Origin: Parabacteroides sp. PF5-6
GTDB lineage: Bacteria > Bacteroidota > Bacteroidia > Bacteroidales > Tannerellaceae
Length of the DNA stretch: 64,000 nt
Assembly (NCBI RefSeq): GCF_029504695.1
Contig: NZ_JAQFIN010000010.1
Coordinates: 62,001-126,000, forward strand
Reading direction: 5' to 3'
Shown here: piece by piece, positions 1-8,495 of the stretch
Layout of the letters: every line of letters starts with the position of its first letter
Numbering within the stretch: position 1 is the stretch's first letter
Position numbers and translations under genes: made by a program
The notes under the pieces: generated by a model
What the model was told of the DNA's origin: nothing
What the model saw: only the letters and a program-made list of their open reading frames with translations
Database searches by the model: none

Positions 1-115
1 GATAGCCCTCTGTTCTTCATTAATAATCCTCGTCCTGATGGTGATCGGCGGCATCAACTGGCCCGCCCGCCGCGCTGCCCGCCTCGAACTGGCGGAAGCC
101 TTACGGGATGAATAA
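1..115 (+). CDS. C-terminal end of an FtsX-like ABC transporter permease (partial)
   Basis: The reading frame is open from base 2 to the TAA at 113-115 and encodes a hydrophobic segment (LIILVLMVIGGINWPARRAA region) followed by RLELAEALRDE. A last membrane helix followed by P-A-x-x-A-x-x-x-E-P/L-A-x-A-L-R is the usual end of FtsX/MacB-type permeases. The start lies outside the window, so length and substrate cannot be judged. It ends just before a bidirectional hairpin shared with rpsP. The assignment rests on about 37 residues. Confidence 0.6.
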   Translation, partial: IALCSSLIILVLMVIGGINWPARRAARLELAEALRDE

Positions 116-141
116 ATAGCGGATCACCCCCCTCCTATAAC

Positions 142-181
142 AAAAAGAGGCTGGCCCTTTCGGACCAGCCTTTATTCTTTT
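142..181. terminator. Bidirectional intrinsic terminator between permease and rpsP
   Basis: A stem AGGCTGG (148-154) pairs with CCAGCCT (165-171); a T-rich run follows on the plus strand and an A-run precedes it, giving a T-run on the minus strand. It fits termination of both convergent genes. Confidence 0.75.
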
Positions 182-202
182 CAGAAGAATTCAGAATAAA
201 AC

Positions 203-769
203 TTATTCTGCACTTTCCGCAGCCGGAGCTTCTTCAGCCGGTGCTTCTTCCACTGCTGCTTCTTCAGCCGGTGCGTCTTCCACTGCGGCTTCTGCATTCG
301 CAGCAGCCAGTTCAGCTTTCTTCTTGGCTACTTCTTCTGCTTTGGCTTTGTTTACTTCTTTTTCTGCTTCCAGACGAGCTTTCGCTTCGGCTTTGGCAGC
401 TTCGCGCGCTTTGTCTTTCTCAGCTTGCAAGCCAGCTTGTTGATCTCTCTTCCAAGCTTCGAACTTCTGGGTTGCCGTAGCTTCATCGAAAGCGCCTTTT
501 TTCACGCCACCTTTCAGGTGTTTCATCAGCAATACGCCTTCACGAGAAAGGATACTGCGCACTGTGTCTGTCGGTTGTGCACCAACTTCCAACCAATACA
601 AAGCTCTATCGAAATCCAAATCTATTGTAGCAGGATTAGTGTTCGGATTATAAGAACCTACCCTTTCAATAAACTTTCCATCCCGTGGAGCCCTGCTGTC
701 GGCGGCTACGATCTGATAAAAAGGATACCCTTTGCGACCGCGCCGTTGCAATCTTAATTTTGTTGCCAT
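203..769 (-). CDS. rpsP: 30S ribosomal protein S16, C-terminally extended
   Basis: Ribosomal protein S16 binds 16S rRNA during small-subunit assembly. The first 80-90 residues carry the family core ([20 protein letters not shown], then a region with [15 protein letters not shown] and a [17 protein letters not shown] segment). The protein is 188 residues, about twice the usual 80-90. The extra part is a K/A/E-rich predicted coiled coil (about 115-160) and an acidic A-P-A-E-E repeat tail (about 160-188). Such extensions are typical of Bacteroidetes S16 as far as I know. The gene is monocistronic here, with a promoter-like box at 809-816 and a terminator at 142-181. Confidence 0.97.
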   Translation of the reverse strand: MATKLRLQRRGRKGYPFYQIVAADSRAPRDGKFIERVGSYNPNTNPATIDLDFDRALYWLEVGAQPTDTVRSILSREGVLLMKHLKGGVKKGAFDEATATQKFEAWKRDQQAGLQAEKDKAREAAKAEAKARLEAEKEVNKAKAEEVAKKKAELAAANAEAAVEDAPAEEAAVEEAPAEEAPAAESAE

Positions 770-808
770 GTTTGAATAATTAATTTATGCTGTTTGTATT
801 AGCGGGTG

Positions 809-816
809 CAAAGATA
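809..816 (-). promoter_or_regulatory. Bacteroides-type -7 box for rpsP
   Basis: Read on the minus strand this is TATCTTTG, a perfect TAnnTTTG, about 40 nt upstream of the rpsP start. No convincing -33 TTTG was found at the usual distance. Confidence 0.7.
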
Positions 817-911
817 AAGAAAAATCGGAAAGAAAAAGCATAACCCATACAAATAAGTTCGACCCGTCGTAAAAAAATCAGCAGAGAATGCGTCCATTAT
901 TGACATTTTGA

Positions 912-943
912 TTTGTTTATATGAAAAATTAAACGTAAGTTTG
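912..943 (+). promoter_or_regulatory. Complete Bacteroides promoter upstream of the SpoIID-like gene
   Basis: TTTG at 912-915 is followed after 20 nt by TAAGTTTG at 936-943, matching the -33/-7 consensus of the Bacteroides primary sigma factor. Transcription would begin near 950, about 50 nt before the GTG start. Confidence 0.85.
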
Positions 944-1000
944 TCACTTTCTGCAACGCCAGGAACGCACAACACGATTAAAATCTAACATTTTATTATT

Positions 1001-2368
1001 GTGAAATACGACAGTCAAAAAACACAGTTCATCGATTTTCCAGAAACAGAGACCCCTGCCGTCAGCATCGGGATCATGATTGAAAACGTTTTGTCTTTCT
1101 TCTTTAACGATGAATATATCCACGTAGAGACAGGAGATTTTCTTGTCGGAGAGCAACGTGCCCTGCTTGTCAACGACAAGATTCTGTTCAACGGGAAACT
1201 TTACAAAGAATTATACTTCGAGCCAGTTTCGAAAAAGGCTTCTTTCGCGTTGAAAGAGGTGACGATCGGCAAAGGGTTCCACTGGGAACGGAAAGAAGAT
1301 CAATGCTTCAACGGTGCATTGGATATCCTGATCACGGAGACCGGTCTATTGGCCATCAATGAGATCGATGTGGAAGACTACCTGATCAGTGTGATCTCTT
1401 CGGAGATGAATGCCACCTGCTCGAAAGAGATGCTGAAGACCCATGCCGTCATTTCCCGCAGTTGGCTGTTGGCGCAGATCGAGAAAAGCCGCCAGTTGGC
1501 CCAGGATCATACCCAACACATCGCCTGCTACCAGGACAGCGAACGCCTCATCCGCTGGTACGACAGGGAAGACCATAGCTTGTACGACGTATGTGCCGAC
1601 GATCATTGCCAGCGCTACCAGGGAATCACCAAAGCCAGCACCGCCCGGGTAGAAGAAGCCGTCAGGGAAACCTCCGGCGAGATCCTGGCGCACGAAGAGC
1701 AGATCTGTGATGCCCGCTTTTCGAAATGTTGCGGTGGCGTCAGCGAAGAGTTCGAACACTGCTGGGAACCGGTGCATCATCCGTACCTGTCGGCCGTACG
1801 CGACAACCTGACCGAGACGACCCTCCCCGATCTGACCCGGGAAGAAGAAGCAGAGAAATGGATCCGAACAACTCCGGATGCGTTTTGCCATACCTCCGAT
1901 CAAAAGATCCTTGCACAGATACTAACGGATTACGACCAGGAAACCCCTGATTTCTACCGTTGGAAAGTAGAATATACCCAGGCGGAACTATCCGCTTTAT
2001 TCAATCAGAATATGGACGGCTTGATCAATCTCGGCCTGATCCGCGATCTGGTGCCAATCAAGCGAGGCACTTCCGGTCGGATCGAAGAACTGAAAATCAT
2101 TGGCACCTGCGGCAGCATCATCATTGGAAAAGAACTGGAGATAAGGCGCATCCTTTCCTCTACCCACCTTTTCAGCTCCGCTTTTGTCGTCGACCGCCTC
2201 GAAGTCAAAGGGGGCATACCGGGACGCTTCGTATTGACCGGAGCCGGCTGGGGACACGGTGTCGGATTATGCCAGATCGGCGCCGCCGTAATGAGTACGC
2301 AAGGCCATACATACCGCCAGATCTTATCCCATTACTACCCGGGCGCCCAAATCAAAAAGAGATATTAG
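1001..2368 (+). CDS. SpoIID/LytB domain-containing protein
   Basis: 455 residues. In sporulating Firmicutes SpoIID is a lytic transglycosylase that cleaves peptidoglycan glycan strands; the role in non-sporulating Bacteroidales is not established. Family features are the early segment PAVSIGIMIENVLSFFF, the central SSEMNATCSKEMLKTHAVIS region (about 125-150), DARFSKCCGGVSEEFEHCW (about 235), and the C-terminal GAGWGHGVGLCQIGA region (about 420) with conserved histidines. No signal peptide is visible. A GTG start at 1001 is chosen because an in-frame stop lies at 986 and the family N-terminus begins upstream of the first in-frame ATG (codon 26). It has its own promoter and a strong hairpin after the stop codon. 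Confidence 0.88.
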   Translation: MKYDSQKTQFIDFPETETPAVSIGIMIENVLSFFFNDEYIHVETGDFLVGEQRALLVNDKILFNGKLYKELYFEPVSKKASFALKEVTIGKGFHWERKEDQCFNGALDILITETGLLAINEIDVEDYLISVISSEMNATCSKEMLKTHAVISRSWLLAQIEKSRQLAQDHTQHIACYQDSERLIRWYDREDHSLYDVCADDHCQRYQGITKASTARVEEAVRETSGEILAHEEQICDARFSKCCGGVSEEFEHCWEPVHHPYLSAVRDNLTETTLPDLTREEEAEKWIRTTPDAFCHTSDQKILAQILTDYDQETPDFYRWKVEYTQAELSALFNQNMDGLINLGLIRDLVPIKRGTSGRIEELKIIGTCGSIIIGKELEIRRILSSTHLFSSAFVVDRLEVKGGIPGRFVLTGAGWGHGVGLCQIGAAVMSTQGHTYRQILSHYYPGAQIKKRY

Positions 2369-2390
2369 AATCACCCTCTTCTTTTGCACA

Positions 2391-2473
2391 AAAAAGGCCG
2401 GCAGCGTTTCCCAAAAGGCTGCCGGCCTTTTTCAAAACGCTGCCGGCCTTTTTCAAAACTCCGACGGCCTTTT
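2391..2473 (+). repeat. 21-bp repeat cluster forming a terminator-like hairpin
   Basis: AAAAAGGCCGGCAGC (2391-2405) and its perfect complement GCTGCCGGCCTTTTT (2418-2432) form a 15-bp stem ending in T residues, 22 bp after the SpoIID stop codon. The right arm is then repeated at 2439-2453 and in degenerate form near 2460-2473, spacing 21 bp. The same 21-bp unit recurs four times at 50428-50513. It can act as a terminator, but the extra copies are unexplained by that. Confidence 0.85.
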
Positions 2474-2554
2474 CTGTGAAGGGGGAAACTTTTGTTGTTA
2501 AACGGCAGATGTTAACAAACGCAAATGCAAAACAGGGGTAAACCGATCACCCAA

Positions 2555-2763
2555 AACAGTTTTTCATTTTTTTACTTGCATCATACAGCCGGAATAGGCA
2601 ACAATGTTAAACCGATCACTATGGGGACTCTCCAACAGGAGCCGGAAAGTTACTTACAGGAATTTTACTGCTTTTTTTGGCTCCCCAGAATAGCTATAGG
2701 TTTGATCTATAGGAACATGCAAAAATCCTGTATGATGTAAGTAAAAAAACGAAAAACACTGTT
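2555..2763. repeat. MITE-like element with 34-36-bp inverted ends
   Basis: The segment 2555-2588 is repeated in inverted orientation at 2728-2763 with one indel and about three mismatches; the arms contain the shared string TTTTTTTACTT. The interior (about 140 bp) is non-coding as far as I can see and holds a second copy of AAACCGATCAC also found just outside the left arm. No transposase is nearby. Confidence 0.65.
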
Positions 2764-2811
2764 CGGAGGGTATTTTGGGGGGGAGCGTTCGTAAATTGCG
2801 CGCGCAGCGCG

Positions 2812-2840
2812 CTTTCAAATCTTTTGAGAAGTGAAGGTTT
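2812..2840. repeat. Short dispersed repeat shared with 51024-51054
   Basis: A segment containing TCTTTTGAGAAGTGAAG is found, in inverted orientation and slightly diverged, at 51024-51054. Both copies lie beside a GCGCGC-rich hairpin and a hairpin-tipped element. No gene is visible. Confidence 0.55.
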
Positions 2841-2856
2841 ACGATATCGGTATCTC

Positions 2857-3021
2857 GGCTCCTCTTCTTAGACAAGAAGAGGGGGACCACGGCTTGCCGT
2901 GGTGGAGCAGTTTGATCTTCTGACAAATCATAAATACCTATCTCATACAAAATTAGGATCAAACTACCCCACCATCGCCTACGGCTCTGGTCCACCCCCT
3001 TCTTTTCTAAGAAGGGGAGCC
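2857..3021 (-). repeat. Hairpin-tipped intergenic element, copy A
   Basis: 165 bp. Both ends are GGCTCC/GGAGCC followed by a self-complementary hairpin (left CCTCTTCTT-AGAC-AAGAAGAGG; right CCCTTCTTTTCTAAGAAGGG). An inner perfect stem ACCACGGC/GCCGTGGT lies next to the left tip. The AT-rich centre matches copies B (33238) and C (50834) in opposite orientation. Stem bases that differ from copies B and C are compensated on the opposite strand. Short open frames across it are not credible genes. Confidence 0.85.
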
Positions 3022-3066
3022 GAGATAGTCCACTTGCTATTATCCTGCTCCTTCACATTTCCTTCC

Positions 3067-3213
3067 ATTTGCCGCTCCGCGCCTACCAACTACTAACTAC
3101 CCACTACCAACTACCGAAGAAAATCTTCAGATTTTCTTCTATTTGCCGCTCCGCGCCTACTAACTACTAACTACCCACTACCAACTACTGAAGAAAATCT
3201 TCCGATTTTCTTC
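3067..3213. repeat. Tandem duplication of a 74-bp unit with a hairpin
   Basis: Two copies, 3067-3140 and 3141-3213, differ at only a few bases. Each contains the string TTGCCGCTCCGCGCCTAC, a CTAACTAC/CCACTACC simple-repeat stretch and a perfect 10-bp hairpin GAAGAAAATC/GATTTTCTTC. Confidence 0.8.
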
Positions 3214-3274
3214 GCAACGAACAATGCCGCATCACCAAACCGCTGAAAATGAGATATTAATATTCTCCTCAGAA

Positions 3275-3358
3275 ACTACCGGTAGTTTGCGCACCAACTA
3301 CCGGTAGTTTGGCGACAAAATATTAGTAGTTTGCGCGCAAAGTACCGGTAGTTTGAAA
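3275..3358. repeat. Four-unit 22-bp array with ACTACCGGTAGT cores
   Basis: Units start at 3275, 3297, 3319 and 3341, exactly 22 bp apart. Three carry the core TACCGGTA (palindrome ACTACCGGTAGT); the third has TATTAGTA instead. Linkers are 8-10 bp and GC-rich. Nearly the same array, inverted and with the variant unit in the mirrored place, is at 50631-50718. Nothing else coding is visible between 3358 and the symporter promoter. Confidence 0.85.
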
Positions 3359-3394
3359 AAGGGAGTTCTGGCGCGCTTCAAACGCTCGTCATAT

Positions 3395-3432
3395 CAAGAA
3401 AAAAGCCGCTGAACGATCAGCAGCTTTTTCGC
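3395..3432. terminator. Hairpin resembling an intrinsic terminator
   Basis: AAAAAGC-x-GCTGA and TCAGC-x-GCTTTTT pair around an ACGA loop. It has A- and T-runs on both sides and could end transcription in either direction, but no gene ends here. Confidence 0.55.
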
Positions 3433-3627
3433 AATGTTAACCTAATAGCCGATTTGATAAAATCGGTTTGTTTCACCTTCACAGGCTACTCCATTTTTTA
3501 CTCACGTTGAATTCTATGCCAAAAGTCGACATTCTTTTTTATATGTACAATTAGAATAGACAATCCCCCCATTTTTGTCTGCGAATGGACCAATTCCACC
3601 CTTGAAAACCGGAATCTTTATTTTTTG

Positions 3628-3635
3628 TATCTTTG
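3628..3635 (+). promoter_or_regulatory. Bacteroides -7 box immediately upstream of the symporter
   Basis: TATCTTTG lies only 6 nt before the ATG at 3642. If transcription starts 5-8 nt after the box, the mRNA would be leaderless or nearly so. The box overlaps an in-frame TTG, which argues against using that codon as the start. Confidence 0.65.
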
Positions 3636-3641
3636 TCCCCC

Positions 3642-5135
3642 ATGAACAGTTCCCTTATTTTAGTCATACTCATCGCCTACTTCGCGGTATTGCTTCTGAT
3701 CGCCTGGATCACGGGACGGAAGAGTAGCGATAACGACGCGTTCTTTCTGGGCAACCGGCAGTCGCCCTGGATCATTGTCTCGATCGGCATGATCGGCACT
3801 TCGCTATCGGGCGTCACTTTCGTGTCGGTTCCGGGCATGGTGCGCGGCATCGACATGACGTATATGCAGACTGTATTGGGTTTTTTCGTCGGGTATATCA
3901 TCATTGCCAAGGTGCTCTTACCTTTATATTATAAGCTCCAATTGACTTCGATCTATATTTATCTCGATCAGCGCATCGGCCGGAGAGGGTATAAGACGGG
4001 CGCTTCCTTTTTTCTCCTTTCCAAGATCGTAGGTGCCGCCGCCCGGTTGTATCTGGTCGTATTGATCCTGCAGACTTATGTGTTCAGCGCCTGGAATATT
4101 CCTTTCTGGGTGACTGTACTTCTTTGCATCGCTTTGATCTGGCTGTACACGTACCGAAGCGGGATCAAAACGATTATTTGGACCGACACCATACAAGCGG
4201 TCTGCCTGGTGGCCATGCTATTGGTGATCATCTGGCAGGTGAAAGAACGCATGGGGCTCGATTTCGCAGGCCTTGTAGAGACCGTGGCCAACAGCCCTCA
4301 CGCCCGGATCTTCGAATTCAGCGACTGGCACAGTACGCAACACTTCGCCAAGCAGTTCTTTAGCGGCATATTCATCACCATTGTCATGACCGGGCTCGAC
4401 CAGGACATGATGCAGAAGAACCTTTCGTGCAAAAGCCTCAAGGATGCGCAGAAGAATATGTACACGTACGGTTTTGCCTTCACGCCGGTCAACTTCCTCT
4501 TCCTTTCTCTGGGGGTATTATTGGTCACTTTGGCTGCGCAGCAGCAGATCGAGCTCCCGGCGTTGAATGATGATATCCTGCCGATGTTTTGCACGTCGGG
4601 GCTCTTGGGCGATTCGATCCTGATCTTCTTTAGTATCGGTATCATCGCCGCGGCATTCAGCAGTGCGGATTCGGCGTTGACGGCATTGACGACCTCGTTC
4701 TGCGTCGATATCCTGGGCGTAGAGAAAGAGGAAGCGCAGAAAGCCAAAAAGACCCGCCTGAAGGTGCACCTGATGATCTCGGTTCTTTTTGCAGTGATTA
4801 TCCTTATCTTCAAGATGTTGAACAATCGCAGCGTGATCGATGCCATCTATATGATCGCGTCTTATACGTACGGTCCCCTGTTGGGTTTGTTTGTCTTCGG
4901 GCTTTTCACCAAGAAGAAGCCACGCGACAAATATGTTCCGTATATTTGCATCACTTCACCGCTGATCTGCTTCCTGACCGACTACCTGGTGAAGCAGTAC
5001 ACGGGGTATGTTTTCAGCTATGAGATGCTGATCTTCAACGGCCTGATCACCTTCACCGGTCTATGGCTCAGCTCTGAGAGCTCACCCCCTCAACCCCTTA
5101 AACCCTTTAAACCCCTTAAACCCCTTCAAAAATAA
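3642..5135 (+). CDS. Sodium:solute symporter (SSS family)
   Basis: 497 residues with about 13 hydrophobic segments. It should couple sodium entry to uptake of an organic solute across the inner membrane; the substrate cannot be read from sequence. Family features are the early [16 protein letters not shown] region, [12 protein letters not shown], and [16 protein letters not shown] in the sodium-site helix (about residue 345). The ATG at 3642 is preferred to an in-frame TTG inside the -7 box. The last 15 or so codons ([16 protein letters not shown]) are written in a 9-bp simple repeat like those found in nearby gaps. engB starts 5 nt after the stop, suggesting one transcript. Confidence 0.9.
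   Translation: MNSSLILVILIAYFAVLLLIAWITGRKSSDNDAFFLGNRQSPWIIVSIGMIGTSLSGVTFVSVPGMVRGIDMTYMQTVLGFFVGYIIIAKVLLPLYYKLQLTSIYIYLDQRIGRRGYKTGASFFLLSKIVGAAARLYLVVLILQTYVFSAWNIPFWVTVLLCIALIWLYTYRSGIKTIIWTDTIQAVCLVAMLLVIIWQVKERMGLDFAGLVETVANSPHARIFEFSDWHSTQHFAKQFFSGIFITIVMTGLDQDMMQKNLSCKSLKDAQKNMYTYGFAFTPVNFLFLSLGVLLVTLAAQQQIELPALNDDILPMFCTSGLLGDSILIFFSIGIIAAAFSSADSALTALTTSFCVDILGVEKEEAQKAKKTRLKVHLMISVLFAVIILIFKMLNNRSVIDAIYMIASYTYGPLLGLFVFGLFTKKKPRDKYVPYICITSPLICFLTDYLVKQYTGYVFSYEMLIFNGLITFTGLWLSSESSPPQPLKPFKPLKPLQK
5093..5133 (+). repeat. 9-bp simple repeat inside the end of the symporter gene
   Basis: AAACCCCTT-type units with 9-bp spacing encode the K-P-L/F triplets of the symporter tail. Similar 9-bp arrays elsewhere in the window are intergenic. 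Confidence 0.75.
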
Positions 5136-5140
5136 ATAAT

Positions 5141-5749
5141 ATGGAAATCAAAAGCGCAGAATTCATAATCAGCAATACCGACGTCGAGAAATGCCCGCAC
5201 GACGGCAAGCCGGAATACGCCTTTATCGGCCGGAGCAACGTGGGCAAGTCCTCGTTGATCAATATGGTAACCAACCACAAAGGCCTGGCGATGACCTCCC
5301 AGAAGCCCGGCAAGACGCAGTTGATTAATCATTTCCTGATCAACGCCGCCTGGTACCTGGTCGACCTGCCCGGCTACGGCTATGCCCAGCGCGGCAAGCA
5401 GGGTCGGGAAAATATCCGCCGCATCATTGAAGATTATATCCTGGAACGTGTCGAGATGACCAATCTTTTCGTCTTGCTCGACTGCCGCCATGAGCCGCAG
5501 AAGATCGATCTGGAGTTTATGGAATGGCTGGGTGAGAACGGTATTCCTTTTGCCATCATCTTCACCAAGACCGATAAGATCAGCAAAAGCCGGTTGGAAG
5601 AGAATATGCAGGTCTACCGCAACAAACTGCAAGAGACCTGGGAGGAGCTACCGCCGATCTTCACCTCCTCGTCGGAGAAGCGGGAAGGGCGCGAAGAGAT
5701 TCTCCGGTATATCGACCAGATCAACAAAGAAATCGCACAGGAAGGATAG
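5141..5749 (+). CDS. engB: Ribosome biogenesis GTP-binding protein EngB/YsxC
   Basis: 202 residues, the usual length. EngB is an essential GTPase in assembly of the large ribosomal subunit. The motifs are clear: G1 GRSNVGKSS (about 32-40), G2 region GKTQ, G3 DLPGYG (about 77), G4 TKTD (about 146), G5 SS near 177. The gene follows the symporter by 5 nt and converges with the DUF2148 gene, whose stop codon is only 2 nt away, leaving no room for a classical terminator. Confidence 0.96.
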   Translation: MEIKSAEFIISNTDVEKCPHDGKPEYAFIGRSNVGKSSLINMVTNHKGLAMTSQKPGKTQLINHFLINAAWYLVDLPGYGYAQRGKQGRENIRRIIEDYILERVEMTNLFVLLDCRHEPQKIDLEFMEWLGENGIPFAIIFTKTDKISKSRLEENMQVYRNKLQETWEELPPIFTSSSEKREGREEILRYIDQINKEIAQEG

Positions 5750-5751
5750 GT

Positions 5752-6282
5752 TTATTCTTTCGGTTTGCGGTCGAAGAAAGGATTTTTGCTGGATGCACTC
5801 ACCGGAACAGCCATCACACACTGGCTGTCGCCCAACATCTTCAGGCGTTGCGCAGCCATGCCGGCACTGAACATCACCCGGGTATCGACCCGCATATCGG
5901 CCGCCACGCTACAAGCCGAGCCGATCGCGATACCTACATCGACCACATTGATCGCGCAAGGCACCGCTTCGGGTTTCGCTTCGCAGGTCGGGAAGCCACA
6001 ATGCGCGCAGTTCAGCCCCTGAACCTTCTGGGCCGTACCGACAATCAACACGGCATCGGCCGATTTGAGGTTGTCTGCGTCGCGCAACAGGAACATCATG
6101 CCGGATTCTTCGTTGTAGCGGATCAATTCCTCCGACAGGCGGTCGATATCTTCCGCCGTCACAATACCCACTTCAATAATATCCGCCCCTTTACCTTTGG
6201 GTGCTGTCCGGGCAGCGCGAGCCATCGCACGGGCGGCGTCGATAACTAATTCTTTTCGGATCTCTCGTTCGTTCTGAACCAT
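5752..6282 (-). CDS. DUF2148 ferredoxin-like protein
   Basis: 176 residues. The motif CAHCGFPTC (about 93-101) gives a C-x2-C-G-F-x2-C cluster, with a further Cys-containing segment (VPCAINVVDVGIAIGSAC) about 15 residues on, as in DUF2148 proteins thought to hold an iron-sulfur cluster. The biochemical role is unknown. It lies 13 nt downstream of the KamA-like gene on the same strand, so the two are probably co-transcribed; whether it supplies electrons to the radical SAM enzyme is speculation. Confidence 0.85.
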   Translation of the reverse strand: MVQNEREIRKELVIDAARAMARAARTAPKGKGADIIEVGIVTAEDIDRLSEELIRYNEESGMMFLLRDADNLKSADAVLIVGTAQKVQGLNCAHCGFPTCEAKPEAVPCAINVVDVGIAIGSACSVAADMRVDTRVMFSAGMAAQRLKMLGDSQCVMAVPVSASSKNPFFDRKPKE

Positions 6283-6295
6283 AGTTTTTTGTTTT

Positions 6296-8383
6296 TTAAA
6301 GCTGCAAATTTGTCATTTTTTCCGTAATAATAAAAGGATAATCCGGATATTCATAGATACTGAAGCGAGGTTCCGTCTTTCCTTCACAGTAATTCCAGAT
6401 CGAGCGGTAGGCATCCACCCGCTCGCCCAGGGCTTCGAGCTGACGCAGGTAGTCGGCGATCGATTTGTTCTCGACGATATAGACACGCCCGATCTGATCG
6501 ATGATCGGACTGTGTCGACGGCTGGCATCGTGATCGAAACACAGGATGCGCCGGCCGTCTGCCGTCAGACCGACGGTCCGGAAAGTCATGCTCTTCCCTA
6601 TTCCCGGCAGGTTCAATACGTTACGATCGGTCGCCACGAAAGGCAAATGGTTCTCTTTCAGGAAACGGCGCAGGTATTTGTCCAGCGGTTGGCGGGTACG
6701 GATCAGTTCATCCAGTTCCAATCGTTTCTCTTTGGGAATAAAACCGAAGCGTTTCTCTTCATTCTCTTCCTGAAGTGAACGGCTGTTGGGCGCGAACACC
6801 GCGTAGTTCTCCCGAAAGCCCTTGACCGAGAAGGTATAATAGCAAACCACGCCCAGGGCGTTCAGTGTCTGACGCAGTTTGGCCGTATGCCCCCGGCGGG
6901 AAGCGGCAACGGTGAATACCAATTGGTTCGTGATGGTCCACCCTGCCGACAGGATCGCCTCGATGGCACGTTTGGCATCGGGAGTGACCTCCAAGGGGGT
7001 CTGGAAATGGGTCTGGATATAAAACTGTGTGACGCCGATCCGGGAAGCTTTCTCTTTGAATTCGCGCAAAACCTCAACCAGGTCATCGGTGATACGCATC
7101 GGCAGGTAGGCCAACAGGCGGGAACCCAGGCGGACGCGCTGCAACTCGGCATATTTCTCTCCATCCGGGCGGCTCTCGTTGGCACGTCGCTTACGAACAG
7201 CCATCCGGTAGACAGCATCCAGGATCTTCCGCAGGGTCGCGTTCTGGCTCATGAAAGCATCGCCACCGGTGATCAGGATATCGCGCAACTGGGCGTCTTC
7301 TTCGAAGTAATTCATCAGGCGGCTCAACTTTTTATCCCAGGTCTCTTTGGGTTTCAGGGCTTCCAGGTCGAAGTTCAAACGCTCGCTCTGGAACTCATAC
7401 ATCCGCTGACAGGACGCACAAAGGCCACCACAGGCCCTTCCCATCGAGTCCGGGATCAGGATCGCCACCTCCGGGTAACGGCGGTGGATATTATGGCTGC
7501 CCGGCAGCAGCCATCCGGCGGCGTTGGGCTCGTCTTTGACGACCAGATCCTCTTTCTCCCAGGCTTTGATCTGCCCGTAGGTATCGACCAGCTCCTGCGA
7601 ATAAAGAATATACGAGCGGATGGACATATCGTCGTAGCCTTCCGCCGAAGTGTTCAATAAAGAGAGGTAATAAGGGGTAACAAAAAAGGGCATCCCCTTT
7701 TTCCGGGCCGTCAGAAGCAACTGCATCGTCTGCGGGGAAAGGGTATTGCCCAGAAAGGCGTTCAACTCCGTCGGACTCTTTATCGCCATCGCCAGATGGA
7801 AGCGGCTCGACTGCCACCAGCCCTCGACCTGCTGGTATTTCTCCTCTTCTGTCGCACCTTCGGCGAACTGATAGCGCGAAGTGGGCGAATGATGGCGCTC
7901 GATCCGGCGGATCAAGCTGCGGATGATCCGGTCTTTGTTGGCTTTTCGCACTTCGCGCACCTCTTCGTCGAGGCCAGTGGGCCAACGGGCCATTTGTTTT
8001 TTCAACCGTAAGGGATCGTACACAACTTCCGGCTCTTTCTCCAGGAGTAAGAACTGATGATATAAATCGATGATGGCATCGGGCGATAGGGTTGGCCGGG
8101 GGTTGCCGTTCAGAAACTCCCATAGGTAGCGGATGGTCTGAATCGTACGCCGCTCTCCGGTAGACAGTTCGTCGATCATGCGCCCATCGTACGCGATAAA
8201 TAGCAACAGCCGGTCGACAACTTTCGCATTGCCGGCAGAAGAGGAAACATAATATTTTAACGATTCTTTGAAATGTTCGAAACACTCACCTTCTCTGGCC
8301 AGAGAGGCTAATGAGGGAAATGTACGGGTGAATTCCTTTTTTAATTTAATCAGATCGGTTTCGTAGAGCTCTTTTATAAGCAT
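6296..8383 (-). CDS. KamA-family radical SAM protein (lysine 2,3-aminomutase-like)
   Basis: 695 residues, against about 420-470 for classical lysine 2,3-aminomutase. The cluster-binding motif is C-G-G-L-C-A-S-C near residue 317-324 (C-x3-C-x2-C), followed by ILITGGDAFMSQ as in KamA enzymes. NLPGIGKSM near residue 590 sits where KamA has its PLP-binding lysine loop. The first 300 residues are a family-specific helical extension without a recognised domain. The substrate is not predictable: it may not be lysine. It is first in a two-gene operon with the DUF2148 protein and has a good promoter. Confidence 0.82.
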   Translation of the reverse strand: MLIKELYETDLIKLKKEFTRTFPSLASLAREGECFEHFKESLKYYVSSSAGNAKVVDRLLLFIAYDGRMIDELSTGERRTIQTIRYLWEFLNGNPRPTLSPDAIIDLYHQFLLLEKEPEVVYDPLRLKKQMARWPTGLDEEVREVRKANKDRIIRSLIRRIERHHSPTSRYQFAEGATEEEKYQQVEGWWQSSRFHLAMAIKSPTELNAFLGNTLSPQTMQLLLTARKKGMPFFVTPYYLSLLNTSAEGYDDMSIRSYILYSQELVDTYGQIKAWEKEDLVVKDEPNAAGWLLPGSHNIHRRYPEVAILIPDSMGRACGGLCASCQRMYEFQSERLNFDLEALKPKETWDKKLSRLMNYFEEDAQLRDILITGGDAFMSQNATLRKILDAVYRMAVRKRRANESRPDGEKYAELQRVRLGSRLLAYLPMRITDDLVEVLREFKEKASRIGVTQFYIQTHFQTPLEVTPDAKRAIEAILSAGWTITNQLVFTVAASRRGHTAKLRQTLNALGVVCYYTFSVKGFRENYAVFAPNSRSLQEENEEKRFGFIPKEKRLELDELIRTRQPLDKYLRRFLKENHLPFVATDRNVLNLPGIGKSMTFRTVGLTADGRRILCFDHDASRRHSPIIDQIGRVYIVENKSIADYLRQLEALGERVDAYRSIWNYCEGKTEPRFSIYEYPDYPFIITEKMTNLQL

Positions 8384-8435
8384 AAAAATATCTTGTTGAT
8401 TACATTGTTAGTTCCTTCGCAGGAATGAAGTCCTA

Positions 8436-8465
8436 CAAATATAACAAAATAATCAACAAGACAAA
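8436..8465 (-). promoter_or_regulatory. Promoter of the KamA-like operon
   Basis: On the minus strand TTTG (8462-8465) is followed after 18 nt by TATATTTG (8436-8443), a near-ideal Bacteroides promoter. The leader would be about 45 nt. Confidence 0.8.
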
Positions 8466-8495
8466 ATAAAATGGATCCAAAAACGTCCGAAGCCG

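Noticed and set aside
1960-2541. Open frame with seven-residue repeat (KRPAAF type) over the 21-bp array
   Set aside because: Most of it overlaps the SpoIID gene in another frame; the repeat arises because 21 bp equals seven codons.
2899-3096. Small open frames across the hairpin-tipped elements (also at 50723-51037)
   Set aside because: They span non-coding inverted repeats, are read in different frames and orientations in different copies, and have no start signals.
3275-3358. CRISPR-like short repeats (also at 21360, 46429 and 50631)
   Set aside because: The units are 22 bp in total with linkers of only 6-10 bp, the arrays have four units and no cas genes are present.
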